Shown here: one piece after another, positions 8,344 to 15,116 of the stretch
How positions within the stretch are numbered: position 1 is the first letter of the stretch
Layout of the letters: each line of letters opens with the position of its first letter
Assembly: GCA_022969175.1 (NCBI GenBank)
Contig: JALJPB010000048.1
Location: 1-33,827, forward strand
DNA: 33,827 nt
Source of the DNA: Colwellia sp.
GTDB taxonomy: Bacteria; Pseudomonadota; Gammaproteobacteria; Enterobacterales; Alteromonadaceae
Direction of reading: 5' to 3'
Notes under the pieces: model-generated
What the model saw: the letters and a program-made list of their open reading frames with translations, nothing else
Told to the model about the DNA's origin: nothing
Database searches by the model: none
Translations under genes and position numbers: made by a program

Positions 8344-9654
8344 ATGAAACTACACCGTTCTTTTTTTAGTTTATATTTTTTAGTTATTACTACTTTTATT
8401 ATTTTTTCTTGGTTATTGGATGAAGTTTGGAGTTCATATTTAGAGCAAGATATTGAGTCGTATACTGGTTATAAGACCATGTTACTTGCCGTTGGCGATT
8501 TTATTGAACAACGCCCACAAGAAGAATGGCAAGAAATTATCAAAACAACAAGTACACGCTATCAGTTACCACTTAGTTTAATGCCAGCCAATGAATTTGA
8601 AAAATTAGAGCATGCTGAGCATCAACATCTACAAAAAGACAATATTCATGTTTATTACTACGACGATGAGGTGACCATACACCATGTATTGGGTGATAGT
8701 GGCATGGTTTTAAACTTAGGCCCTGCAAAAATGCCGACTAGACCAAGAGTAGAAGCCCTAATTCGGGTAGTGATACTGGCAACGTTTGGCATACTTCTTT
8801 TTATCTGGTTAAGGCCTGTATCAAGAGATTTAGATCAACTTAAAAAAGCGGCCGCGGACTTTGGACAAGGTAATTTTAAACGTAGGGCACCTAATGCAAA
8901 ATCAGCTATGATGGCAGGGATGGTCCGCTCTTTTAATATGATGGCTGAAAGAATTAAGCGTTTAATAGAAGCTCATAAAGAGCTAAGTAATGCCGTTTCT
9001 CATGAGTTAAGAACGCCATTAGCTCGCTCTAAGTTTGCGCTGCAAATGTTAGCTACCACCAAAGATGAAGAGAAAAAAGCAAAGTATATTAACCAAATTA
9101 ATGGTGATATTGTTGAATTAGAAGAGTTAATTAATGAAATGTTAATTTATGCCGCTTTTGATAGCGACAAACCTGATTTGAATATCATTTCATATCAAAT
9201 CTCAGATTTAATCAATCACCAAATAGCTAATCACAGCCAGTTTGATGGCGATATAGAGTTTATTAATAATACTAATAACTTAACTGTTGATTGCGATAAC
9301 CACTTTATTGACCGTGCATTAAACAATTTTATTAATAACGCGATAAAATATGGCGGTGGTAAGGTGCGAATTACCTTATCTGAAAACGAAAATAATAAAG
9401 GTCAAAATGAATGTGTTATTAGCATTGAAGATAATGGCGATGGGGTTTCAGATGATTTCAAAAAGATTATATTTGATGCTTTTTCTCGTGGCGATCAATC
9501 TCGAAATCGTGAAACAGGTGGTTTTGGTTTAGGATTAGCAATAGTTGCTAGAATTATGGAATGGCATCAGGGAACTGCAAAAGTAAGTGATAGTTCATTA
9601 GGTGGGGCTACATTCACCCTTATTTGGCCAATTAAACAAGTCTCTGTTCATTAA
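8344..9654 (+). CDS. rstB: Sensor histidine kinase, RstB-like
   Basis: Inner-membrane sensor kinase of 436 residues (E. coli RstB has 433). TM1 spans about residues 8-26. A roughly 105-residue periplasmic sensor follows, then TM2 (about 137-156) running into a HAMP domain that begins WLRPVSRDLDQLKKAAADFG, closely matching RstB. The H-box is SHELRTPLARSKFALQ with His220 as phosphorylation site. The ATPase domain shows the N-box NNFINNAIKYGGG, G1 EDNGDGV, F-box FDAFSRGD and G2 GGFGLGLAIV, so it should be catalytically competent. The partner is the RstA-like regulator just upstream. The perfect hairpin at 9694-9728 probably ends the transcript. Confidence 0.87.
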   Translation: MKLHRSFFSLYFLVITTFIIFSWLLDEVWSSYLEQDIESYTGYKTMLLAVGDFIEQRPQEEWQEIIKTTSTRYQLPLSLMPANEFEKLEHAEHQHLQKDNIHVYYYDDEVTIHHVLGDSGMVLNLGPAKMPTRPRVEALIRVVILATFGILLFIWLRPVSRDLDQLKKAAADFGQGNFKRRAPNAKSAMMAGMVRSFNMMAERIKRLIEAHKELSNAVSHELRTPLARSKFALQMLATTKDEEKKAKYINQINGDIVELEELINEMLIYAAFDSDKPDLNIISYQISDLINHQIANHSQFDGDIEFINNTNNLTVDCDNHFIDRALNNFINNAIKYGGGKVRITLSENENNKGQNECVISIEDNGDGVSDDFKKIIFDAFSRGDQSRNRETGGFGLGLAIVARIMEWHQGTAKVSDSSLGGATFTLIWPIKQVSVH

Positions 9655-9693
9655 CAGTCCATGACCTTATGATCATTTTGCTGCTTGTATCAA

Positions 9694-9728
9694 TATTCTG
9701 TTATTAATTTTCATTTAATAACAGAATA
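9694..9728 (+). terminator. AT-rich terminator hairpin after rstB
   Basis: A perfect 14-bp inverted repeat (9694-9707 with 9715-9728, core ATTCTGTTATTA) encloses a 7-base loop. It is followed by ATCTCATCTTTTATTTTTATTT. The stem is AT-rich, but its length and the T-rich tail fit termination of rstB. Confidence 0.6.
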
Positions 9729-9796
9729 ATCTCATCTTTTATTTTTATTTGCCGATATAGCTTAAAGTTGCACTAAACGAGCATTAAACATTGCAA

Positions 9797-10309
9797 ATGG
9801 AAATCGAAAATAACATTCTGATTAATGAATTACAGCTTGGTGTAAAACTGGGCGAATGTATTCAGAGTGAACGTCGATCTGATTTTTCATTAATGTTGGC
9901 AATGTTAACTGATGATGTAAAAGAACACAGCCAATTTAAGCTTCCCGTGGTTGAAGAAGATACCAGCCTAAGTGATGACTTGCATCTTAGGAAAAAATTT
10001 AACTTGCCTCAAAAAATAGAATTGGCTATTAAAGATTTATCTGAGATAAATAACTTTAGTCAAGCGCAACATCTTACCGATGGAGCAATTCCGAGTATCC
10101 ACCTTGAAAACGTATTACAACCAAAGCCGTTATCATTACATAATGATAAAAGGCACATACCGAGTAATATTTTAACTAACTGTACTTTGCATTGCCAAAA
10201 TAGATATCAAAATGTAGGCAATAAATCAGCACAACGATTAAATTTTAATATCAATAGTTGGTTAGATGGTATTCAAGCATCAATTGTTAATGCCCCTCTA
10301 ACCGCTTAA
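9797..10309 (+). CDS. Conserved hypothetical protein upstream of the YchJ-family gene
   Basis: An acidic, probably soluble protein of about 170 residues. No signal peptide or membrane segment is seen. The N-terminal third (NILINELQLGVKLGECIQSE, then RSDFSLMLAMLTDDV and QFKLP) looks like the conserved core of a gammaproteobacterial family of unknown function. The rest is polar and low in motifs, with two Cys near NCTLHCQNRY. The function is not recognised. ATG at 9797 is used here; a TTG two codons upstream at 9791 is also possible, and neither has a strong ribosome-binding site. It converges on the YchJ-family gene 12 bases away. Confidence 0.65.
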   Translation: MEIENNILINELQLGVKLGECIQSERRSDFSLMLAMLTDDVKEHSQFKLPVVEEDTSLSDDLHLRKKFNLPQKIELAIKDLSEINNFSQAQHLTDGAIPSIHLENVLQPKPLSLHNDKRHIPSNILTNCTLHCQNRYQNVGNKSAQRLNFNINSWLDGIQASIVNAPLTA

Positions 10310-10321
10310 TAATCGGTTACA

Positions 10322-10849
10322 CTAATTTGAACAACAGTTCTTAAACTTCTTTTTGTTATTTTTATTCTGGTTCTTTTGGCAAGGACATAGATCATTTCTT
10401 TTAATCGTCTCTATTTCACTATGTTTGATAATATCACCATCAAGATAAAACCATTGCTCTTGAGTTGATTGATCATTTTTAGCTTCTTTAATAAAACGCG
10501 ATTTTTCACTAAGTTGGTAAACTTTGTTATCCGTTAAATAAAAAGCATCAAATTCAACTGTTGGGAGGGAAGTATTTATCTCTTGTGCTGAATCATCCCA
10601 TTTGGAGCATTGGCGAATATTGAGCTTTATCCACTGGCAAGAATTTCCAGCACTTTCTATTTCAATAATTGATTGGTCTAATCGGGGTGTTTTGGCATAA
10701 GTATCGAGAATGTATTGAGCATTTTTCATTGCATAAGCACTATAACGGGATCGCATTAAGTGTTCTGGTGATTTTGCTTGTTGCTTACCGTTAATAATAG
10801 GTAGGCAACAATTTGCGTATAGCGTATTTGAACCGCACGGACATAACAT
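10322..10849 (-). CDS. ychJ: YchJ-family protein with two SEC-C zinc motifs
   Basis: A cytoplasmic protein of 175 residues. It starts with a SEC-C motif (MLCPCGSNTLYANCC) and the family block SPEHLMRSRYSAYAMKNAQYILDTY, continues with the NTF2-like YchJ middle domain (EFDAFYL, LSEKSRFIKE, QEQWFYLDGDI), and ends with a second, insertion-bearing SEC-C motif (DLCPC, a lysine/asparagine-rich spacer, then FKNCC). SEC-C motifs bind zinc. The function of YchJ itself is unknown. The C-terminal motif is stretched by the run KNQNKNNKKK compared with the usual spacing. Confidence 0.9.
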   Translation of the reverse strand: MLCPCGSNTLYANCCLPIINGKQQAKSPEHLMRSRYSAYAMKNAQYILDTYAKTPRLDQSIIEIESAGNSCQWIKLNIRQCSKWDDSAQEINTSLPTVEFDAFYLTDNKVYQLSEKSRFIKEAKNDQSTQEQWFYLDGDIIKHSEIETIKRNDLCPCQKNQNKNNKKKFKNCCSN

Positions 10850-10912
10850 AAAAATTTAAGCTGCATTAACACTGGCCAAAAAAGAGCTTCATTCTAACAT
10901 ACAGCTATATCT

Positions 10913-11341
10913 TTAGTGCATGGTAATTGCGCTTTTCAACATAATGCATTGTGTTTTACCTTGTTGAGCACTGTGAGTTAATTGCGATATATCTTCTTGC
11001 TTTAATGCAGCATCAGATAAAATTACTGCAGAACAATTACCTTTACTTAGTGCTTTATTTATACCGGTTAAGTTTAGAGAATGTTTATTTATATTCACTC
11101 TTAAAATTTTTGAAGTATCTATATCACGGCTCAATGTTAATTTTTCTAATGTTTCATCTTCAGGGTTTATCACTAAAATCCATTTTTTCTCATTCTTATG
11201 CTGTTGGCAAATTTTGCTATAGAGTTGAGATAGTTGTTGGGTGTTTTCAACGCTTTGAATATTAAACCAAGAGTTAAAGCTAGCATTTTCAACAGGATGA
11301 TTGTCTAAGTTGTTAATATTTATGCTTTTTACTGTGTTCAT
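10913..11341 (-). CDS. sulA: SulA-like SOS cell-division inhibitor
   Basis: SulA blocks FtsZ polymerisation during the SOS response. This 142-residue protein shares the SulA plan: a basic and polar N terminus, a strand with KKWILVINPEDETLEKL (E. coli SulA: a W-x-L-x-x-x-P segment), and a later INKALSKGNCSAVILSD, matching the AL-x-x-GN-x-S-x-VI core, followed by a helix and the strand TQCIMLKSA. Sequence similarity to E. coli is low, but a near-perfect LexA box 30-49 bases upstream of the ATG strongly supports the call. It is not beside lexA here. Confidence 0.8.
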   Translation of the reverse strand: MNTVKSININNLDNHPVENASFNSWFNIQSVENTQQLSQLYSKICQQHKNEKKWILVINPEDETLEKLTLSRDIDTSKILRVNINKHSLNLTGINKALSKGNCSAVILSDAALKQEDISQLTHSAQQGKTQCIMLKSAITMH

Positions 11342-11370
11342 TATTAAGCGCCTTTATTAATTTGTGAGCG

Positions 11371-11390
11371 TACTGTATGGATATACAGTA
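11371..11390 (-). promoter_or_regulatory. LexA (SOS) box of sulA
   Basis: TACTGTATGGATATACAGTA matches the gammaproteobacterial SOS consensus TACTGTATATATATACAGTA in 18 of 20 positions, with both CTGT/ACAG half-sites intact and 10-base spacing of the arms. It lies just upstream of the sulA start and about 110 bases from the divergent small ORF at 11499. Confidence 0.92.
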
Positions 11391-11498
11391 TATGGGTTTG
11401 TTTAAACAATCAACAGTTTTTTTATAAAATATTGGCTAATAGCGTAAAAGTAGGTATATTCAATATTGTGGAATTAACTTCAGTTAACGGAAATAAGC

Positions 11499-11681
11499 AT
11501 GGAACAGCTATATAAACGGGTAATGGACAGGAAAAAAATACAAAATTCACTAAATGAATTAGAAGATGCTGTTCTTAATGATAATCATGCCAATGAATCT
11601 TTATTACGTTTAAGTCGTGCACTTAAAGATATTAATGAAGAAGTTAATTTGATGAAAAGTATCATTCAAAATAACGAATAA
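11499..11681 (+). CDS. Small helical protein of unknown function
   Basis: A 60-residue ORF, probably real: ATG with AACGGAAAT upstream, and a composition typical of a short soluble helical protein. The heptad-like pattern of Leu and Ile between residues 15 and 55 (LNELEDAVL, LLRLSRALKDINEEVNLMKSI) suggests a coiled coil or helical hairpin. No family is recognised. It is transcribed away from sulA, and the LexA box lies between them, so SOS control is possible but the distance makes it uncertain. An AAAAC/GTTTT stem with a long T-run follows its stop. Confidence 0.5.
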   Translation: MEQLYKRVMDRKKIQNSLNELEDAVLNDNHANESLLRLSRALKDINEEVNLMKSIIQNNE

Positions 11682-11968
11682 CCCCCCAAAACTTCAACGT
11701 TTTTTTTGACAAATTTAATTTGTATAAACCTTATATTTTACTTAAGGTTTTATTGCGATACTGACCATTCAGCTCCTATTATCTCCCTATAAAATAAATC
11801 TATGATTGAATGACCTTATTTTATTAATTGGTTACTTGGTCTTGGACTTTAAATATAAATTAATATTAGTTAAGACAAGTCTATGTGAATATTATTAGTG
11901 TAACTAGCGTCAAGCTTTATGAAACCTGTCGACATTAATGCATTGTTGGTATCACGTTAAATAAAAAG

Positions 11969-12244
11969 CTAGCGCTATGGTGCTTTGTTGTACCAGATCT
12001 AGATTGGATTATTTGAGATTTAAGTGTGATTGATATTCATGACTGGGAAATGCTAGGGCAGTTAAGAAATAGAAATGCTAGCCTATCGGTTATTATATTA
12101 ACTGCAAGATCTTCTATCAAAAGTAAAGTTCAGGGGCTTGATTTTGGGGCTGATGATTATCTAACTATCCCTTTTGATATTAGTGAATTACCAGCAAGAC
12201 TTAGAGTCAGTATGGGAATACGCCTTTATTACATGTACTTATAA
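11969..12244 (+). pseudogene. Decayed response-regulator receiver fragment
   Basis: Read in one frame, this stretch still spells much of an OmpR-family receiver domain: LDWII-stop-DLSV, then DIHDWEMLGQLRNRN, VIILTARSSIKSKVQGLDFGADDYLTIPFDISELPARLR. The TGA at 12014-12016 falls immediately before the phosphoacceptor-equivalent Asp codon, where families have a Leu or Val. The Lys of the KPF motif is Ile (TIPF), and the Pro and Gly after the phosphoacceptor have changed. Nothing recognisable remains of the first 40 residues, and the frame ends soon after the receiver, so no DNA-binding domain is left. The pattern fits a PhoP/QseB-type gene lost by point mutation and truncation. No partner kinase gene is nearby. 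Confidence 0.75.
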
Positions 12245-12268
12245 AGGCGGTGAAGATCACCGTTTAAG

Positions 12269-12703
12269 TTAAAGGTAATCTTCAACAACCCTTTTTTTTA
12301 ATCTTTCCCACCAACTGTTTGGTGTTGCAGTTATATCATAACTATCAGCTAAAACAGTTAAACGTAGTGAGTATGTGCCACCATGCCCCCAAGGCCACCA
12401 AATAGCCAGCACTGCAGGTTTGCCATCTTTAGCTGGGCTGGTAAAAAGTCGTTGTTCTTTTACCAGCCCAGCTAAAGATCCTAACTGTATTTTAAGGGCG
12501 TCAGGCGATTTTTTTATAGTTTTTTTATCCCACTCATCAGTAAACAGTTGCTCAATTTTGGGCAGTGCTAAGTCTTTCTTGTTTCGAGAAAATTCAGTCA
12601 ATAGTGATTGGCGTTTATCATCCCATTGCCAAATAAATACCTCACCTAAGTCCTTAATGATATCTTTAAATACACATTCTAAATTTTCTTGAGAAACGTT
12701 CAA
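12269..12703 (-). CDS. Conserved hypothetical protein carrying a 22-bp DNA hairpin
   Basis: A soluble 144-residue protein with no signal peptide or membrane helix. The conserved-looking part is the C-terminal half: VLAIWWPWGHGGTYSLRLTVL, then SWWERLKK. No family is recognised. It starts 4 bases after the cyclophilin stop and is the last gene of the DUF2947-rlmF-cyclophilin series. Residues 75-93 are encoded by a perfect 22-bp inverted repeat with an 11-base spacer (12425-12479), which is unexpected in coding DNA and may be a recent change. The frame stays open across it, so the gene may still be functional. Confidence 0.65.
   Translation of the reverse strand: MNVSQENLECVFKDIIKDLGEVFIWQWDDKRQSLLTEFSRNKKDLALPKIEQLFTDEWDKKTIKKSPDALKIQLGSLAGLVKEQRLFTSPAKDGKPAVLAIWWPWGHGGTYSLRLTVLADSYDITATPNSWWERLKKRVVEDYL
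12425..12479. repeat. Perfect 22-bp inverted repeat inside a coding region
   Basis: The left arm (12425-12446, starting ATCTTTAGCTGGG) and right arm (12458-12479, ending CCCAGCTAAAGAT) are exact reverse complements over 22 bases. They are separated by 11 bases (AGTCGTTGTTC). Pairing stops abruptly at both ends. It lies in the middle of the 12269-12703 gene and codes for residues 75-93. Confidence 0.95.
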
Positions 12704-12707
12704 AAAC

Positions 12708-13385
12708 TTATTCCTTGTCTTCTTTCAATACTTTATCTTCTACTCTAATATTGGCCGTAAGTATTTTTATTTCTTGTGATGTTTTACCACTTCGTTGGCC
12801 AAATGTTTCTATTTTCTTTAATGTTCCTTCCAAACCTGAAGTAACTTCTCCAAAAACTGTATGACGGTTATTTAAAAATGGTGTTGCTTTAAAAGTAATA
12901 AAAAATTGGCTGCCATCAGTATTTGGACCTGAATTAGCCATACTTAACATACCAGCTTTGCTGTGGCCTACTTGTTCATCAAACTCTCCTTGGTATTTAT
13001 AACCTGGATTACCTGTTCCGTTTCCTAATGGATCACCACCTTGGGCCATAAAACCTGGAATAACTCGATGAAAAATCAAATTATCGTAAAAGCCTAGTTT
13101 TGTTAAATATATTGTACTTGTTACATGCATTGGGGCAACATCGTGAAATAACTCAATAGTTAAGTCACCTTGGTTAGTATGAAGATCCCAAAAGTAGGTT
13201 TTATCATCGCTAAATACTAACAATTGTGGTTGAGATAATAGAGTTTTCCATTGCGCATCTGTTTTATCTATTTGTTGCTCTGAAATATAATTATCAACTT
13301 GCTTGATAGCTTTATCTGGACCAAAACAAGCGGTTAAAGAAAGTGCCAGTAAACAGACACTTGCTTTAGGGATAAATTTGAACAT
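12708..13385 (-). CDS. Lipoprotein peptidyl-prolyl cis-trans isomerase (cyclophilin)
   Basis: A 225-residue cyclophilin that catalyses proline isomerisation in envelope protein folding. The N terminus is a lipoprotein signal (LTAC, lipid-anchored Cys20; the +2 residue is Phe, which permits outer-membrane sorting). The cyclophilin domain, about residues 65-218, has the active-site signature FYDNLIFHRVIPGFMAQGGD with the catalytic Arg, then GMLSMANSGPNTDGSQFFIT and FLNNRHTVFGEV. The roughly 45-residue linker after the lipobox probably spaces the enzyme from the membrane. It is 35 bases downstream of rlmF and in the same operon. Confidence 0.93.
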   Translation of the reverse strand: MFKFIPKASVCLLALSLTACFGPDKAIKQVDNYISEQQIDKTDAQWKTLLSQPQLLVFSDDKTYFWDLHTNQGDLTIELFHDVAPMHVTSTIYLTKLGFYDNLIFHRVIPGFMAQGGDPLGNGTGNPGYKYQGEFDEQVGHSKAGMLSMANSGPNTDGSQFFITFKATPFLNNRHTVFGEVTSGLEGTLKKIETFGQRSGKTSQEIKILTANIRVEDKVLKEDKE

Positions 13386-13420
13386 AGTTTTTCCTTTTTA
13401 TATTTATATTGTTGTTGTTT

Positions 13421-14350
13421 TTAGAAAGTCCAAGCAATAAAACGACTGATTTTATTACCTTGTGCCATCTTAATTACTTGAGTGTTAGCCACTTTTGCTT
13501 TTTTTAATGCTAATTTTATTGGCCTAATATTATCTTTTTTCGAAATTAACGTCGTAAACCATAATACTTGTTGTTGGTAACCTATACTTTCTTTAATCAT
13601 TTTTTGAATAAATGTGAGTTCGCCGCCATCACACCAAAGTTCAGCTTTTTGACCACCAAAATTCAATGTGCTACTGGCCGATGAAGCACCTTTATTAAGG
13701 TTACTCCATTTTCGTTTAGTACCTTGTTGAGCATCGGTTATTGATTTATGAAAAGGGGGGTTGCACATAGTTAAGTGATAAAACTCACCCTTTTTTATAA
13801 TACCTTTAAAAATTTGCTTATGGTCTTGTTGATGTCGACATTCAATAGCATCAGCTAATCTTTCGTTTTTATTAATAATTTGTAATGCTGAGGCAATAGA
13901 GAGCGGATCAATGTCTGAGGCAACAAAATGCCATTTATATTCACGTTGGCCTAATATCGGGTAAATGCAACTTGCTCCAGTACCTATATCTAATACAGTA
14001 ACTTTTTTGCTTGTTACCTTTTGGCTTAACAATGATTTACTGACGCTGTTATCTTTTAGACTGGTTGCTAGTAACTGAGCCAAATGATGAATATAGTCAA
14101 CTCGTCCAGGAATTGGCGGGCATAAATAGCCCTTTGGAATATCCCAGTTGGCTATTTGATAATATGATGCTAATAATGCGGCATTTAACGTTTTAACTGC
14201 ACAAGCATCACTAAAATCAATTGTCGGCTGATTATTGAATTTATTCTTGATAATAAAACGTTGTAATTTAGGATATGTTTTACATAAAACTTGAAAATCA
14301 TAACCGTTTTTATGTTTATTTTTGTGATGTAAAGTTAATTCAATAGACAT
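13421..14350 (-). CDS. rlmF: 23S rRNA (adenine(1618)-N(6))-methyltransferase RlmF
   Basis: SAM-dependent N6-methylation of A1618 in 23S rRNA. The 309-residue protein (E. coli YbiN/RlmF has 308) starts with the family block LHHKNKHKNGYDFQVLCKTYPKL, has IPKGYLCPPIPGRVDYIHHLAQLL, the SAM-binding VLDIGTGASCIYPILG with acidic SDIDPLSIASA, and the N6-adenine methylase catalytic motif NPPF in MCNPPFHKS. It ends with SRFIAWTF. It begins directly after the DUF2947 stop (TAG then ATG). Confidence 0.95.
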   Translation of the reverse strand: MSIELTLHHKNKHKNGYDFQVLCKTYPKLQRFIIKNKFNNQPTIDFSDACAVKTLNAALLASYYQIANWDIPKGYLCPPIPGRVDYIHHLAQLLATSLKDNSVSKSLLSQKVTSKKVTVLDIGTGASCIYPILGQREYKWHFVASDIDPLSIASALQIINKNERLADAIECRHQQDHKQIFKGIIKKGEFYHLTMCNPPFHKSITDAQQGTKRKWSNLNKGASSASSTLNFGGQKAELWCDGGELTFIQKMIKESIGYQQQVLWFTTLISKKDNIRPIKLALKKAKVANTQVIKMAQGNKISRFIAWTF

Positions 14351-14824
14351 CTATTTTTTTGTGCCGATTTTAAATAAACCATTTGCATTAAACTGTACTG
14401 CTTCTTTGCGTTTTTTACCGACTAAAAGAGGGCCGTCATCAATGAATAGAAAATTTTTCCAACAACGCTTGAATACCAACCAAGTTGTTTCGATAACATT
14501 ATTTCTAGCACTACAAAAATAAACGACGGTATTATTATCCCAGTTTAAATGCTGAGTTATTAATGCTGGTAAATCAACATCATCGCTGTCCCAAATTGAC
14601 TCCCATTTACCTTGTTCACTCCATGTGTCGTTGTCAAAAGGCCAGTCGCCTTTTTTGAAAAAATCAGGGTGATCCACTTGTTTGCTGATAAAGGTATCCC
14701 ATACAATATTAGCTCTTTGTTGAGACATAGGTTTGATTTTAGCAATGTCTTGTTCTGAAATCACAAGACTTTTATGCCTGAATATCCAAGCATTCTTTAA
14801 TTGTTCCAGCGGAATGTAGCTCAT
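14351..14824 (-). CDS. DUF2947 family protein
   Basis: A 157-residue protein matching the DUF2947 family in length and motifs: MSYIPLEQLKNAWIFRHK at the start, PMSQQRANIVWDTFIS, HPDFFKKGDWPF, VYFCSARNNVIETTWLVFKRCWKNFLFIDDGPLL and the end NGLFKIGTKK. Function is unknown. The frame is open back to an ATG at 14950, but the 42 extra residues are not family-like, so the ATG at 14824 is chosen. The stop abuts the rlmF start, so the two are probably cotranscribed and coupled. Confidence 0.83.
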   Translation of the reverse strand: MSYIPLEQLKNAWIFRHKSLVISEQDIAKIKPMSQQRANIVWDTFISKQVDHPDFFKKGDWPFDNDTWSEQGKWESIWDSDDVDLPALITQHLNWDNNTVVYFCSARNNVIETTWLVFKRCWKNFLFIDDGPLLVGKKRKEAVQFNANGLFKIGTKK

Positions 14825-15116
14825 TGATGAATTTCTTATTGGTAAATTAAATCCGCAGATTATACTCACTGTTTTGCCGTTAGCATAATAGTATAAGTAA
14901 TTTCTTTGAGGAATGTTTTTTTTGAAATTATTGAAGATGATGATTTTCAATCACTTTTTTATTAATTGTACAAAAGTTTAATATTTAGGGGCACTTTAAC
15001 CTTGCAGTGAGCCAATAAATTAGGATAAATTAGCGTGTCTGTTAACTAAATGTTAACAATTAATGATTCTTTGAGTTCAAATATAATAATAATGAACCGA
15101 TGTTAGAGGACTAAAA

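Noticed and set aside
10299..10319. TAACCG/CGGTTA hairpin as terminator between the unknown gene and the ychJ-family gene
   Set aside because: The stem is only 6 bp and no T-run follows on either strand.
12425..12479. Hairpin as a REP element, IS end or terminator
   Set aside because: It is inside an intact frame, has no T-run, no transposase nearby, and I saw no second copy in the window.
12375..12692. 105-residue plus-strand ORF
   Set aside because: It is antisense to the 12269-12703 gene, which has operon context and proper spacing to the cyclophilin gene; the ORF has no recognisable features.
14825..14950. 42-residue N-terminal extension of the DUF2947 protein
   Set aside because: The family-like start MSYIPLEQ begins at 14824, and the extra residues look like translated leader.
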